A stretch of DNA of 43,749 bases from Escherichia albertii NBRC 107761 = DSM 17582 (GTDB lineage Bacteria > Pseudomonadota > Gammaproteobacteria > Enterobacterales > Enterobacteriaceae), in the NCBI RefSeq assembly GCF_000759775.1, contig NZ_BBMY01000029.1:1-43749 (forward strand), read 5' to 3'. Positions 10,340-20,166 of the stretch are shown in pieces (position 1 is the first letter of the stretch; each line of letters starts with the position of its first letter). The notes below the pieces were generated by a model. It saw nothing but the letters and a program-made list of their open reading frames with translations, did not search any database and was not told where the DNA came from. The position numbers and the translations under genes were made by a program.

Positions 10340-10942
10340 ATGACACAACTATCAGAACTCCCACTGACATTATCCCGACAAGACATCCGCAAAATGATTC
10401 GGCTGCGTCGTCGTGCGTTAACGCCAGAACAACAGCAAGAAATGGGTCAACAAGCCGCTACCCGGATGATGAATTATCCCCCGGTGGTGATGGCGCATAC
10501 AGTTGCTGTATTCCTCTCGTTTGATGGCGAACTCGACACTCAACCGCTCATAGAACAACTCTGGCGCGCCGGAAAGCGCGTATATCTTCCAGTTTTGCAT
10601 CCTTTTAGTGCCGGTAATTTGCTATTCCTGAATTACCATCCGCAAAGTGAACTGGTGATGAACAGGTTGAAGATCCTTGAGCCAAAACTGGACGTGCGCG
10701 ATGTGCTTCCCCTTTCCCGGCTAGATGTATTGATCACACCGCTGGTAGCTTTTGATGAATACGGTCAACGCCTGGGAATGGGCGGTGGTTTTTATGATCG
10801 AACCTTACAAAACTGGCAGCACTACAAAATGCAACCGATAGGTTATGCGCATGATTGCCAGTTAGTAGAAAAACTGCCGGTGGAGAAGTGGGATATTCCA
10901 CTGCCTGCGGTGGTTACACCGTCGAAAGTCTGGGAGTGGTAA
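10340..10942 (+). CDS. fau: 5-formyltetrahydrofolate cyclo-ligase (Fau / YgfA)
   Basis: A 200-residue ATP-dependent enzyme that converts 5-formyl-THF (folinate) to 5,10-methenyl-THF, clearing a folate side product that inhibits one-carbon enzymes. The diagnostic C-terminal motif RLGMGGGFYDRTL is present, as is LITPLVAFDEYG. The upstream ATG at 10340 is given; an ATG at 10394 (MIRLRRRAL) would make a 182-residue protein, which some annotations use. Linkage to 6S RNA, with the two co-transcribed, is conserved in gamma-proteobacteria. Confidence 0.95.
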   Translation: MTQLSELPLTLSRQDIRKMIRLRRRALTPEQQQEMGQQAATRMMNYPPVVMAHTVAVFLSFDGELDTQPLIEQLWRAGKRVYLPVLHPFSAGNLLFLNYHPQSELVMNRLKILEPKLDVRDVLPLSRLDVLITPLVAFDEYGQRLGMGGGFYDRTLQNWQHYKMQPIGYAHDCQLVEKLPVEKWDIPLPAVVTPSKVWEW

Positions 10943-10965
10943 GGGCGACACACCTGCATCGCCCT
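10942..10965 (+). terminator. Hairpin after fau
   Basis: A 7-bp stem AGGGCGA / TCGCCCT with a 10-nt loop starts at the fau stop codon. No long T run follows, so it may be a weak or Rho-assisted terminator or a 3'-end stabiliser of the ssrS-fau transcript. Confidence 0.45.
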
Positions 10966-11001
10966 GATTGACATCGTTGATTCTTTAACCTAATTTAGTG
11001 A

Positions 11002-11141
11002 GTAAGGGTAAGGGAGGGTTTCCCCTCCCTCTGGCACACTGTTAGAAAGCCGGGCAGCTTATCATCAACAGAATGACCAGTATGATGACGCTCTTCATCA
11101 TAACCCTTCTCCTTCAAGCCCTCACTTCGGTGAGGACTTTA
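11002..11141 (+). ncRNA. sibC: SibC-type antitoxin RNA (QUAD repeat RNA)
   Basis: About 140 nt beginning GTAAGGGTAAGGGAGG, the signature 5' end of Sib/QUAD RNAs, and ending in the hairpin CCTCAC-TTCG-GTGAGG at 11120-11135. It is fully antisense to the ibs toxin frame on the other strand (11042-11101). Sib RNAs repress the synthesis of their Ibs partner by base-pairing across the toxin message. Position between fau and serA is that of sibC in K-12. The exact ends are estimated from the family. Confidence 0.85.
11042..11101 (-). CDS. ibsC: Ibs-family small hydrophobic toxin
   Basis: A 19-codon frame, MMKSVIILVILLMISCPAF, encoded opposite SibC. It is a single hydrophobic helix of the Ibs type I toxin family, which inserts in the inner membrane and collapses the membrane potential when over-produced. 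The double ATG start and an upstream GGAGAAGGGT ribosome site are as in other ibs genes. The C-terminal half (LLMISCPAF) differs from Ibs proteins I remember, which usually end ISF.AY. Confidence 0.8.
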   Translation of the reverse strand: MMKSVIILVILLMISCPAF

Positions 11142-11283
11142 CCGTTGCAGCCCTGTGCTGCCCCGCCATCGTAAATCCTCCATATACAAACACAACGCAT
11201 TGATCTGGCTTTGGTTTATTTCTTCGAGCAGACTCGCAAAGACATATGTACGGCACTGCAAATGTGGGGAAAACGAATAAAAA

Positions 11284-11310
11284 AACGGGCAAGTCAGCGA
11301 CCTGCCCGTT
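11284..11310 (-). terminator. Rho-independent terminator of serA
   Basis: On the minus strand ACGGGCAGGT...ACTTGCCCGT forms a 10-bp imperfect stem followed by a run of seven T. It begins about 20 nt after the serA stop codon. Confidence 0.85.
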
Positions 11311-11330
11311 ATTTGTCAGAGATGGAGAAA

Positions 11331-12563
11331 TCAGTACAGCAGACGAGCGCGGATAGTCCCCGGAATAACTTTCATCGCTTGCAGTGCTTTCTCGGCGACG
11401 TCCTCATCAGCTTCAATATCAATAACTACGTAGCCCATCTGAGCAGAAGTTTGCAGATACTGCGCGGCAATGTTAACGCCCTGCTCGGCAAATATTTTGT
11501 TCAGCGCAGTCAGCACGCCCGGACGGTTTTCATGGATGTGCATCAGTCGGCGACCGCCATGTAACGGCAGCGAGACTTCCGGGAAGTTCACTGCAGAGAG
11601 CGTAGAGCCATTATCAGAGTATTTGATAAGCTTACCAGCCACTTCCAGACCGATATTCTCCTGCGCTTCCTGAGTCGAACCGCCAATGTGCGGCGTCAGC
11701 AGAACATTGTCGAATTCGCATAGCGGAGAGGTAAACGGATCGCTGTTGGTCGCCGGTTCCGTGGGAAATACGTCGATTGCCGCACCGGCCAGATGTTTGC
11801 TCGCCAGCGCATCGCACAGAGCGGGAATATCAACCACCGTGCCACGAGAGGCGTTAATCAGTAGCGAGCCGGGCTTCATCAGCGAGATCTCTTTCGCTCC
11901 CATCATGTTTTTGGTGGACGGATTCTCTGGCACATGCAGACTCACCACGTCGCTCATATTCAGCAGGTCAGAAAGATGTTGTACCTGAGTGGCATTGCCC
12001 AGCGGCAGTTTGTTTTCAATATCATAGAAGTAAACATACATTCCCAGCGATTCCGCCAGAATGCCCAGTTGTGTACCAATATGACCATAGCCGATGATAC
12101 CCAACTTTTTACCGCGCGCTTCAAAAGATCCCGCCGCCAGTTTATTCCATACGCCACGGTGTGCTTTGGCGTTAGCTTCCGGCACGCCGCGCAACAGTAA
12201 CAGAAGTTCGCCAATCACCAGCTCCGCGACAGAGCGCGTATTCGAGAACGGCGCGTTAAATACTGGGATCCCGCGTTTTGCCGCCGCATCCAGATCAACC
12301 TGATTTGTGCCGATACAAAAGCAACCAATTGCGACCAGTTTTTCTGCTGCGTTGATCACGTCCTCGGTCAGATGGGTACGGGATCGCAGGCCGATGAAGT
12401 GGGCATCGCGGATAGATTCTTTTAATTGTTCATCATCCAGCGCGCCTTTGTGAAATTCGATGTTGGTATAACCTGCCGCGCGAAGACTTTCCAGCGCCTT
12501 TTGGTGCACGCCTTCTACCAGCAGAAACTTAATCTTGTCTTTCTCCAGCGATACCTTTGCCAT
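11331..12563 (-). CDS. serA: D-3-phosphoglycerate dehydrogenase
   Basis: A 410-residue NAD-dependent enzyme catalysing the first step of serine biosynthesis. It has the substrate/NAD fold of D-2-hydroxyacid dehydrogenases with the NAD motif LGIIGYGHIGTQLG, the catalytic Arg in NASRGTVVD (Arg240), a Glu in PTEPA (Glu269) and a His in LLTPHIGGST (His292). The C-terminal ACT domain (from about residue 339, MHIHENRPGVL) binds serine for feedback inhibition. It stands alone with its own terminator; in E. coli it is activated by Lrp. One residue near the C terminus (MKVIPG) differs from K-12 (MKAIPG) as I remember it. Confidence 0.98.
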   Translation of the reverse strand: MAKVSLEKDKIKFLLVEGVHQKALESLRAAGYTNIEFHKGALDDEQLKESIRDAHFIGLRSRTHLTEDVINAAEKLVAIGCFCIGTNQVDLDAAAKRGIPVFNAPFSNTRSVAELVIGELLLLLRGVPEANAKAHRGVWNKLAAGSFEARGKKLGIIGYGHIGTQLGILAESLGMYVYFYDIENKLPLGNATQVQHLSDLLNMSDVVSLHVPENPSTKNMMGAKEISLMKPGSLLINASRGTVVDIPALCDALASKHLAGAAIDVFPTEPATNSDPFTSPLCEFDNVLLTPHIGGSTQEAQENIGLEVAGKLIKYSDNGSTLSAVNFPEVSLPLHGGRRLMHIHENRPGVLTALNKIFAEQGVNIAAQYLQTSAQMGYVVIDIEADEDVAEKALQAMKVIPGTIRARLLY

Positions 12564-12819
12564 TTACCCAATCCTGTCTTTGAAATGTTGTGTGTGGATT
12601 TACATCCGCCTTTCAACATATCAAAAAATAATATTGCGGCAATATGAACGTTTGCGTCGCGATGTTGAGGAAATATCACGTGAGGTTAATTAACAGAAGA
12701 AAATACTGGGGATAAGACTTTCTTTAGATGGTTAGGCAATTTCGAAGGAAAAACGTGACACATGTCACCAAATTTAACAGTACAAAAATTTTAGCGGGGG
12801 AACACGTTCCCCCGTCAGC
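12564..12819 (-). promoter_or_regulatory. serA upstream region
   Basis: The 256-bp interval between serA and rpiA is AT-rich and holds no gene. Its left part must carry the serA promoters and Lrp targets; I could not pin individual boxes with confidence. Its right end holds the rpiA terminator. Confidence 0.45.
12796..12813 (-). terminator. Rho-independent terminator of rpiA
   Basis: An 8-bp stem GGGGGAAC / GTTCCCCC with a 2-nt spacer, followed on the minus strand by GCTAAAATTTTTG. It starts 7 nt after the rpiA stop codon. Confidence 0.8.
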
Positions 12820-13479
12820 TCATTTCACAATGGTTTTGACACCGTCAGCCGTGCCAATCAGCGCAACATCCGCACCACGGTTAGCAAACAGACCAACAGT
12901 AACGACACCAGGAATAGCGTTAATCGCGTTTTCCATCGCTATAGGGTCAAGAATTTCCATACCGTGAACGTCGAGAATCACGTTACCATTATCGGTTACC
13001 ACGCCTTGACGGTATTCCGGTCGGCCACCCAATTTCACCAGCTGGCGCGCTACTGCGCTACGCGCCATCGGAATAACTTCTACCGGCAGCGGGAATTTAC
13101 CCAGAATATCAACCTGCTTAGAGGCGTCCGCAATACAGATAAATTTCTTCGCCACTGAAGCAACTATTTTTTCACGCGTTAGCGCCGCACCACCGCCTTT
13201 GATCATCTGCATATGGCCGTTGATTTCATCAGCGCCATCAACATAGATGCCGAGGCTGTCCACTTCATTGAGATCAAAAACGTGAATGCCGAGGCTTTTC
13301 AGTTTTTCAGTGGATGCTTCAGAACTGGAAACCGCACCTTCAATCTGATCTTTCATCGTGCCGAGCGCATCAATAAAATGTGCGGCGGTTGACCCCGTGC
13401 CTACGCCAACAATGGTCCCGGGCTGAACATATTGAAGTGCTGCCCATCCTACTGCTTTTTTCAATTCATCCTGCGTCAT
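12820..13479 (-). CDS. rpiA: Ribose-5-phosphate isomerase A
   Basis: A 219-residue enzyme interconverting ribose 5-phosphate and ribulose 5-phosphate in the non-oxidative pentose phosphate pathway. The active-site segments are visible: GVGTGSTA (phosphate loop), DGADEI (Asp81, Asp84), [11 protein letters not shown] (Lys94, Glu103). I selected the ATG at 13479 (MTQDELKK), which gives the family length; the frame extends 12 codons upstream without reason. It is divergent from argP. Confidence 0.97.
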   Translation of the reverse strand: MTQDELKKAVGWAALQYVQPGTIVGVGTGSTAAHFIDALGTMKDQIEGAVSSSEASTEKLKSLGIHVFDLNEVDSLGIYVDGADEINGHMQMIKGGGAALTREKIVASVAKKFICIADASKQVDILGKFPLPVEVIPMARSAVARQLVKLGGRPEYRQGVVTDNGNVILDVHGMEILDPIAMENAINAIPGVVTVGLFANRGADVALIGTADGVKTIVK

Positions 13480-13636
13480 GATCGTTTCGCCTGTGATATG
13501 AAATTCGAGGCGCATTATAGATCATTAATGAGAAAAATATCCCCGCGAAGGCACGTAGATAGTGGATTTGCTCTGTATCCAATGCAAAATTATGTCATAG
13601 TTCGGCATAAGAAAATTTCAGGAGCAGGCCAAAGCA

Positions 13637-14530
13637 ATGAAACGCCCGGACTACAGATCATTACAGGCACTGGATGCAGTGATACGTGAACGAGGATTTG
13701 AGCGCGCAGCACAGAAATTGTGCATTACGCAATCAGCAGTCTCACAACGTATTAAGCAACTGGAAAATATGTTCGGGCAGCCGTTATTGGTGCGTACGGT
13801 CCCGCCACGCCCAACAGAACAAGGGCAAAAATTGCTGGCGCTGCTTCGCCAGGTTGAATTGCTGGAAGAAGAGTGGCTGGGCGATGAACAAACCGGTTCA
13901 ACCCCGCTATTACTCTCACTGGCGGTTAACGCCGACAGTCTGGCAACCTGGTTGCTTCCGGCGCTGGCCCCTGTGCTGGCAGACTCGCCTATCCGCCTGA
14001 ACTTACAGGTGGAAGACGAAACCCGTACCCAGGAACGTCTGCGTCGCGGCGAAGTCGTTGGCGCAGTGAGTATTCAACACCAGGCGCTGCCCAGTTGTCT
14101 TGTAGATAAACTGGGCGCGCTCGACTATCTCTTTGTCAGTTCCAAACCGTTTGCCGAAAAATATTTCCCCAACGGTGTAACGCGTTCTGCATTGCTGAAA
14201 GCGCCAGTCGTCGCCTTTGACCATCTTGACGATATGCACCAGGCATTCTTGCAACAAAACTTCGATTTGCCGCCAGGTAGCGTGCCATGCCATATCGTTA
14301 ACTCATCAGAAGCGTTCGTGCAGCTCGCTCGTCAGGGAACGACCTGCTGTATGATTCCGCACCTGCAAATTGAGAAAGAGCTGGACAGCGGCGAGTTGAT
14401 CAACCTGACACCCGGACTATTTCAACGGCGGATGCTCTACTGGCACCGTTTTGCCCCTGAAAGCCGCATGATGCGTAAAGTAACCGATGCGTTACTTGAC
14501 TATGGTCACAAGGTTCTTCGTCAAGAGTAA
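13637..14530 (+). CDS. argP: LysR-type regulator ArgP (IciA)
   Basis: A 297-residue LysR-family regulator. The N-terminal winged helix-turn-helix (residues about 5-60, with [20 protein letters not shown]) is followed by the periplasmic-binding-protein-like effector domain. ArgP activates the arginine exporter gene argO in response to arginine and is blocked by lysine; argO itself is in this window at 22064-22699. It is divergent from rpiA and followed by its own hairpin. Confidence 0.97.
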   Translation: MKRPDYRSLQALDAVIRERGFERAAQKLCITQSAVSQRIKQLENMFGQPLLVRTVPPRPTEQGQKLLALLRQVELLEEEWLGDEQTGSTPLLLSLAVNADSLATWLLPALAPVLADSPIRLNLQVEDETRTQERLRRGEVVGAVSIQHQALPSCLVDKLGALDYLFVSSKPFAEKYFPNGVTRSALLKAPVVAFDHLDDMHQAFLQQNFDLPPGSVPCHIVNSSEAFVQLARQGTTCCMIPHLQIEKELDSGELINLTPGLFQRRMLYWHRFAPESRMMRKVTDALLDYGHKVLRQE

Positions 14531-14540
14531 TCAATCACTT

Positions 14541-14567
14541 AATGCCTGGTAGCACATATCAGGCATT
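14541..14567 (+). terminator. Hairpin terminator after argP
   Basis: An 8-bp stem AATGCCTG / CAGGCATT with an 11-nt loop, about 10 nt after the argP stop; a short T-rich stretch (ATCTTTTTATA) follows about 10 nt later. Confidence 0.6.
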
Positions 14568-14733
14568 CCACCAATATCTTTTTATATTCTTTGAATTCCA
14601 TCACAAAACAGACAAATCTCACACGGCAAAAAACGACGCCTCAATGCATTTTTTTTGCTGGCGACAAATCAGCGTAAAAAGTTCACCGTAAGCGCAAATA
14701 CCCTCATTTTTATTGCGTTTTATGGAGCAGATA
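14568..14733 (+). promoter_or_regulatory. Upstream region of the scp operon
   Basis: The interval between the argP hairpin and scpA contains no credible gene and must carry the operon promoter. The start of scpA is set by GGAG at 14723-14726 before the ATG at 14734. I cannot assign -35/-10 boxes with confidence. Confidence 0.4.
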
Positions 14734-16878
14734 ATGTCTAACGTGCAGGAGTGGCAACAGCTTGCCAACAAGGAATTGAGCCGTCGGGAGAAAACCGTCG
14801 ACTCGCTGGTGAAGCAAACCGCGGAAGGGATCGCCATCAAGCCGCTGTATACCGAAGCCGATCTCGACAATCTGGAAGTGACCGGTACTCTTCCTGGTTT
14901 ACCGCCCTACGTGCGTGGTCCTCGCGCAACCATGTATACCGCCCAACCGTGGACTATCCGTCAATATGCCGGTTTCTCCACCGCAAAAGAGTCCAACGCC
15001 TTTTATCGTCGTAACCTCGCCGCCGGGCAAAAAGGACTTTCCGTTGCATTTGACCTGGCAACTCACCGCGGCTACGACTCTGATAATCCACGCGTCGCGG
15101 GCGACGTCGGTAAAGCGGGCGTCGCAATCGACACGGTGGAAGATATGAAGGTGCTGTTCGACCAGATCCCGCTGGATAAAATGTCAGTTTCGATGACCAT
15201 GAACGGTGCAGTCCTGCCGGTGTTGGCGTTTTATATCGTTGCCGCCGAAGAACAAGGCGTTACGCCCGAAAAACTGACTGGCACCATTCAGAACGATATC
15301 CTGAAAGAATATCTCTGTCGCAATACCTACATTTATCCGCCAAAACCGTCCATGCGCATTATCGCCGACATCATCGCCTGGTGTTCCGGTAACATGCCGC
15401 GCTTTAATACCATCAGTATTAGCGGCTACCACATGGGAGAAGCGGGCGCGAACTGCGTACAGCAGGTCGCGTTTACCCTTGCCGATGGCATTGAATACAT
15501 CAAAGCAGCAATCTCCGCTGGGCTGAAGATTGATGACTTCGCACCGCGTCTGTCATTCTTCTTTGGCATTGGCATGGATCTGTTTATGAATGTCGCTATG
15601 CTGCGCGCGGCACGTTATTTGTGGAGTGAAGCGGTCAGCGGATTCGGCGCCCAGGACCCGAAATCGCTGGCGCTGCGCACCCATTGTCAGACCTCCGGCT
15701 GGAGTCTGACTGAACAGGATCCGTATAACAACGTCATCCGCACAACCATTGAAGCGCTGGCGGCCACTCTGGGCGGAACGCAATCGCTACATACTAACGC
15801 ATTTGATGAAGCGCTTGGTCTGCCCACCGATTTCTCGGCACGCATTGCCCGCAACACGCAGATCATCATTCAGGAAGAGTCAGAAATCTGCCGCACAGTC
15901 GATCCTCTGGCCGGTTCTTATTACATCGAATCACTGACCGATCAGATCGTGAAACAAGCCAGATCCATCATTCAGCAGATCGATGAAGCAGGCGGGATGG
16001 CGAAAGCGATCGAAGCCGGTTTACCAAAACGAATGATCGAAGAAGCATCCGCGCGCGAGCAGTCGCTTATCGATCAGGGCAAGCGTGTGATCGTTGGCGT
16101 TAACAAGTACAAACTGGATCACGAAGACGAAACTGATGTACTTGAGATCGACAACGTAATGGTGCGTAACGAGCAAATTGCTTCACTGGAACGCATTCGC
16201 GCCGCCCGTGATGATGCAGCAGTAACAGCCGCTCTGAACACCCTGACTCACGCAGCACAGCATAATGAAAACCTGTTGGCAGCCGCCGTTAACGCCGCGC
16301 GTGTTCGTGCGACGCTGGGCGAAATCTCCGATGCGCTGGAAGCCGCATTTGACCGTTATCTGGTACCGAGCCAGTGTGTTACTGGCGTGATTGCGCAAAG
16401 CTACCATCAGTCCGATAAATCAGCCGCCGAATTCGACGCTATCGTTGCGCAAACAAACCAGTTCCTCACCGAAAACGGTCGCCGTCCCCGTATTCTGATC
16501 GCCAAAATGGGTCAGGATGGACACGATCGCGGAGCAAAAGTGATCGCCAGCGCCTACTCCGATCTCGGTTTTGATGTCGATTTAAGCCCTATGTTCTCAA
16601 CACCGGAAGAGATCGCTCGTCTGGCAGTGGAAAACGACGTTCATGTCGTTGGCGCATCCTCACTGGCGGCGGGTCATAAAACGTTGATACCAGAACTGGT
16701 TACAGCATTGAAGAAATGGGGACGTGAAGACATCTGCGTGGTTGCCGGCGGCGTTATTCCGCCGCAGGATTATGCCTTCTTGCAAGAGCGCGGCGTGGCA
16801 GCGATCTATGGCCCTGGCACCCCCATGCTCGACAGCGTGCGCGATGTGCTGACCCGCATCAGTCAACATCATGATTAA
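14734..16878 (+). CDS. scpA: Methylmalonyl-CoA mutase (Sbm)
   Basis: A 714-residue adenosylcobalamin-dependent mutase isomerising succinyl-CoA and (R)-methylmalonyl-CoA. The N-terminal substrate barrel contains [19 protein letters not shown] and [11 protein letters not shown]. The C-terminal cobalamin domain has the DxHxxG motif at Asp595-His597-Gly600, with the lower-axial ligand His597. It is the single-chain homodimeric form. It is the first of four genes (mutase, G-protein chaperone, decarboxylase, CoA-transferase); its last 8 bases overlap argK. The operon is normally expressed poorly and forms propionyl-CoA from succinyl-CoA. The upstream in-frame ATG at 14713 is less likely because the ribosome site fits 14734. 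Confidence 0.97.
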   Translation: MSNVQEWQQLANKELSRREKTVDSLVKQTAEGIAIKPLYTEADLDNLEVTGTLPGLPPYVRGPRATMYTAQPWTIRQYAGFSTAKESNAFYRRNLAAGQKGLSVAFDLATHRGYDSDNPRVAGDVGKAGVAIDTVEDMKVLFDQIPLDKMSVSMTMNGAVLPVLAFYIVAAEEQGVTPEKLTGTIQNDILKEYLCRNTYIYPPKPSMRIIADIIAWCSGNMPRFNTISISGYHMGEAGANCVQQVAFTLADGIEYIKAAISAGLKIDDFAPRLSFFFGIGMDLFMNVAMLRAARYLWSEAVSGFGAQDPKSLALRTHCQTSGWSLTEQDPYNNVIRTTIEALAATLGGTQSLHTNAFDEALGLPTDFSARIARNTQIIIQEESEICRTVDPLAGSYYIESLTDQIVKQARSIIQQIDEAGGMAKAIEAGLPKRMIEEASAREQSLIDQGKRVIVGVNKYKLDHEDETDVLEIDNVMVRNEQIASLERIRAARDDAAVTAALNTLTHAAQHNENLLAAAVNAARVRATLGEISDALEAAFDRYLVPSQCVTGVIAQSYHQSDKSAAEFDAIVAQTNQFLTENGRRPRILIAKMGQDGHDRGAKVIASAYSDLGFDVDLSPMFSTPEEIARLAVENDVHVVGASSLAAGHKTLIPELVTALKKWGREDICVVAGGVIPPQDYAFLQERGVAAIYGPGTPMLDSVRDVLTRISQHHD

Positions 16879-17866
16879 TGAAGCCTCGCTTGCAGACAGT
16901 ATCCGGCGCTTACGTTTGGGTGAGCGCGCCACGCTCGCCCAGGCAATGACCCTGGTGGAAAGCCGTCATCCTCGTCATCAGGCGCTCAGCACCCGATTGC
17001 TTGACGCCATTATGCCATTTTGCGGTAACGCCCTCCGGCTGGGCGTTACCGGCACGCCAGGCGCAGGGAAAAGTACCTTTCTTGAAACCTTTGGCATGTT
17101 GCTAATTCGCCAGGGATTAAAAGTTGCGATTATCGCCGTTGATCCCAGCAGCCCGGTCACAGGTGGCAGCATTCTCGGGGATAAAACCAGAATGACTGAA
17201 CTGGCGCGTTCCGATGCAGCATTTATTCGCCCGGTTCCTTCAGCCTGTCACCTTGGCGGCGCCAGCCAGCGGGCCCAGGAGTTAATGCTGTTATGTGAAG
17301 CGGCGGGTTATGACGTGGTGATTATCGAAACGGTCGGCGTCGGTCAGTCAGAAACGGAAGTGGCCCGCATGGTGGACTGTTTTATCTCGCTGCAAATTGC
17401 CGGCGGCGGCGACGATCTACAGGGTATCAAAAAAGGGCTGATGGAAATGGCGGATCTGATCGTCATTAACAAAGACGATGGGAATAACCATGCGAATGTC
17501 GCCATTGCCCGCCATATGTATGAGAGTGCCCTGCATATTATGCGTCGCAAATACGATGAATGGCAGCCACGGGTCCTCACCTGTAGCGCGCTGGAAAAAC
17601 ACGGTATTGATGAGATCTGGCGCGCAATCATTGATTTCAAAACAGCGCTCACTGCCAGTGGCCGTTTGCAGCAGGTACGGCAGCAACAATCGGTGGAATG
17701 GCTACGTAAGCAAACCGAAGAAGAGGTGCTGCACCACCTGTTCGCTAATGAAGATTTCAGTCGCTATTACCACCAGACATTGTTAGCGGTCAAAAACAAT
17801 ACGCTTTCGCCACGCACCGGCCTGCGACAGCTCAGTGAATTTATTCAGACGCAGTATTTTGATTAA
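16871..17866 (+). CDS. argK: MeaB-type GTPase, methylmalonyl-CoA mutase chaperone (ArgK/YgfD)
   Basis: A 331-residue P-loop GTPase of the MeaB/ArgK family, which interacts with ScpA and protects or reloads its cobalamin cofactor. Walker [10 protein letters not shown] is at residues 61-69, the [18 protein letters not shown] switch follows, ETVGVGQSE is the Walker B/switch II region and NKDD (200-203) is the guanine-specificity motif. The old name ArgK reflects a proposed arginine-transport kinase role, which is not supported by the family. It overlaps scpA by 8 bp. Confidence 0.96.
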   Translation: MINEASLADSIRRLRLGERATLAQAMTLVESRHPRHQALSTRLLDAIMPFCGNALRLGVTGTPGAGKSTFLETFGMLLIRQGLKVAIIAVDPSSPVTGGSILGDKTRMTELARSDAAFIRPVPSACHLGGASQRAQELMLLCEAAGYDVVIIETVGVGQSETEVARMVDCFISLQIAGGGDDLQGIKKGLMEMADLIVINKDDGNNHANVAIARHMYESALHIMRRKYDEWQPRVLTCSALEKHGIDEIWRAIIDFKTALTASGRLQQVRQQQSVEWLRKQTEEEVLHHLFANEDFSRYYHQTLLAVKNNTLSPRTGLRQLSEFIQTQYFD

Positions 17867-17876
17867 GGGAATTTGT

Positions 17877-18662
17877 ATGTCTTATCAGTATGTTAATGTT
17901 GTCACTATCAACAAAGTTGCGATCATTGAGTTCAACTATACCCGCAAACTCAATGCGTTAAGTAAAGTATTTATTGATGACCTGATTCAGGCGTTAAGCG
18001 ATCTTAACCGACCAGAAATCCGTTGTATTATCCTGCGAGCGCCGAGTGGATCGAAAGTTTTCTCCGCAGGCCATGATATTCATGAACAGCCATCAGGCGG
18101 TCGCGATCCTCTCTCCTACGACGATCCGCTGCGCCAGATCACTCGCATGATCCAGAAATTCCCGAAGCCAATCATTTCGATGGTCGAAGGCAGCGTCTGG
18201 GGGGGCGCATTTGAAATGATCATGAGTTCAGATCTGATCATCGCCGCCAGTTCTTCAACCTTCTCAATGACGCCGGTCAACCTGGGCGTACCATATAACC
18301 TGGTTGGCATTCACAACCTGACCCGCGATGCAGGTTTCCACATCGTCAAAGAGCTGATTTTTACCGCTTCGCCTATCACCGCTCAGCGCGCGCTGGCCGT
18401 CGGCATTCTCAACCACGTTGTTGACGTCGAAGAACTGGAAGACTTCACCTTACAAATGGCACATCACATTTCGGAAAAAGCGCCACTGGCGATTGCGGTA
18501 ATTAAAGAAGAACTGCGCGTACTTGGCGAAGCACACACCATGAATTCAGATGAATTCGAACGTATTCAGGGTATGCGACGCGCCGTTTATGACAGCGATG
18601 ATTATCAGGAAGGTATGAATGCATTCCTGGAAAAACGTAAACCTAATTTCGTCGGCCATTAA
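17877..18662 (+). CDS. scpB: Methylmalonyl-CoA decarboxylase
   Basis: A 261-residue crotonase-fold enzyme that decarboxylates methylmalonyl-CoA to propionyl-CoA. The oxyanion-hole segments FSAGHDIHE (His66) and SVWGGAFEM (Gly110) and the catalytic Tyr140 in NLGVPY are present. I chose the ATG at 17877, 10 bp after argK, with a GGGA ribosome site; the frame is open upstream inside argK but that is not homologous. It is the third gene of the scp operon. Confidence 0.97.
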   Translation: MSYQYVNVVTINKVAIIEFNYTRKLNALSKVFIDDLIQALSDLNRPEIRCIILRAPSGSKVFSAGHDIHEQPSGGRDPLSYDDPLRQITRMIQKFPKPIISMVEGSVWGGAFEMIMSSDLIIAASSSTFSMTPVNLGVPYNLVGIHNLTRDAGFHIVKELIFTASPITAQRALAVGILNHVVDVEELEDFTLQMAHHISEKAPLAIAVIKEELRVLGEAHTMNSDEFERIQGMRRAVYDSDDYQEGMNAFLEKRKPNFVGH

Positions 18663-18687
18663 TGGCCTGCGAACGAAGGAGTAAAGG

Positions 18688-20166
18688 ATGAATATTTCCT
18701 GGACAAGGATGAGCGCCGATGAAGCGGCGGAAATTATCCAGCATAACGATATGGTGGCATTCAGCGGTTTTACTCCCGCAGGTTCACCAAAGGCTCTGCC
18801 TGTCGCTATTGCCCGTCGCGCCAGCGAACAACATGAAGCGAAGAAACCGTATCAAATTCGCTTGCTGACCGGGGCATCGATTAGCGCCGCCGCTGACGAT
18901 GTTCTCTCTGAAGCAGATGCCGTCTCATGGCGCGCGCCGTATCAAACATCGTCGGGTTTGCGTAAGAAAATCAATCAGGGATCGGTGAGCTTTGTTGATC
19001 TGCATTTGAGTGAAGTGGCACAAATGGTCAATTACGGTTTCTTCGGCGAGATTGATATTGCGGTAATTGAAGCGTCTGCGATAGCGCCGGATGGTCGAGT
19101 CTGGTTAACCAGCGGGATTGGTAATGCCCCGACCAGGTTATTGCGAGCGAAGAAAGTGATCATTGAACTCAATCACTATCACGATCCGCGTGTCGCCGAA
19201 CTGGCCGATATTGTGACTCCCGGCGCCCCTCCACGCCGCAATAGCGTTCCGATCTTTCATGCGATGGATCGCGTTGGTACTCGCTATGTGCAAATTGATC
19301 CGAAAAAAATTGTCGCTGTCGTGGAAACCAACCTCCCCGATGCCGGTAACGTACTCGATAAGCAGAACCCTATTTGTCAGCAAATCGCCGACAATGTAGT
19401 GACCTTTTTGCTGAATGAGATGGCAAACGGACGCATTCCACCAGAGTTTCTACCGCTGCAAAGCGGAGTAGGTAACATCAATAACGCAGTAATGGCGAGG
19501 TTGGGCGAAAACCCGGATATTCCTTCATTTATGATGTATTCGGAAGTACTACAGGAATCTGTCGTGCATCTGTTAGAAACCGGAAAAGTTACCGGCGCCA
19601 GTGCTTCAAGTCTGACGGTTTCTGCCGATTCACTGCGCAAGATTTACGACAATATGGACTATTTCGCCAGTCGCATTGTGCTGCGACCACAGGAAATTTC
19701 CAATAATCCAGAAATTATCCGCCGTCTTGGCGTTATCGCCCTGAACGTCGGCCTGGAGTTTGATATCTACGGGCACGCCAACTCCACGCACGTTGCCGGC
19801 GTTGATTTGATGAATGGTATCGGCGGAAGCGGTGATTTCGAACGTAACGCTTATCTGTCGATCTTTATGGCGCCATCTATTGCTAAAGAGGGTAAGATCT
19901 CAACCGTTGTGCCAATGTGCAGTCATGTCGATCACAGCGAACACAGTGTGAAAGTGATCATCACGGAGCAAGGGATCGCCGATCTTCGCGGCCTGTCTCC
20001 ACTTCAACGCGCCCGTTCTATTATTGATAACTGCGCTCACCCCATGTACCGGGATTATCTGCATCGCTATCTGGAAAATGCGCCAGGCGGTCATATTCAT
20101 CACGATCTAAACCATGTTTTCGATCTACACCGCAATCTGATCGAAACCGGCTCAATGTTGGGTTAA
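18688..20166 (+). CDS. scpC: Propionyl-CoA:succinate CoA-transferase
   Basis: A 492-residue member of the acetyl-CoA hydrolase/transferase family. It transfers CoA from propionyl-CoA to succinate, regenerating succinyl-CoA for ScpA and closing the cycle that turns succinate into propionate and CO2. The N-terminal half has the AFSGFTPAGSPKALPVA phosphopantetheine-binding start; the C-terminal half has the glycine-rich GIGGSGDFERNAYLS motif. It ends the operon; its stop codon overlaps by 4 bases the convergent stop codon of the ygfI reading frame. Confidence 0.96.
   Translation: MNISWTRMSADEAAEIIQHNDMVAFSGFTPAGSPKALPVAIARRASEQHEAKKPYQIRLLTGASISAAADDVLSEADAVSWRAPYQTSSGLRKKINQGSVSFVDLHLSEVAQMVNYGFFGEIDIAVIEASAIAPDGRVWLTSGIGNAPTRLLRAKKVIIELNHYHDPRVAELADIVTPGAPPRRNSVPIFHAMDRVGTRYVQIDPKKIVAVVETNLPDAGNVLDKQNPICQQIADNVVTFLLNEMANGRIPPEFLPLQSGVGNINNAVMARLGENPDIPSFMMYSEVLQESVVHLLETGKVTGASASSLTVSADSLRKIYDNMDYFASRIVLRPQEISNNPEIIRRLGVIALNVGLEFDIYGHANSTHVAGVDLMNGIGGSGDFERNAYLSIFMAPSIAKEGKISTVVPMCSHVDHSEHSVKVIITEQGIADLRGLSPLQRARSIIDNCAHPMYRDYLHRYLENAPGGHIHHDLNHVFDLHRNLIETGSMLG

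Noticed and set aside
13432-13689. 85-codon frame between rpiA and argP (region of the K-12 ORF yqfE)
   Set aside because: It overlaps the 5' ends of both rpiA and argP, has no clear ribosome site and no recognisable domain; it covers the argP promoter, so I do not count it as a gene.
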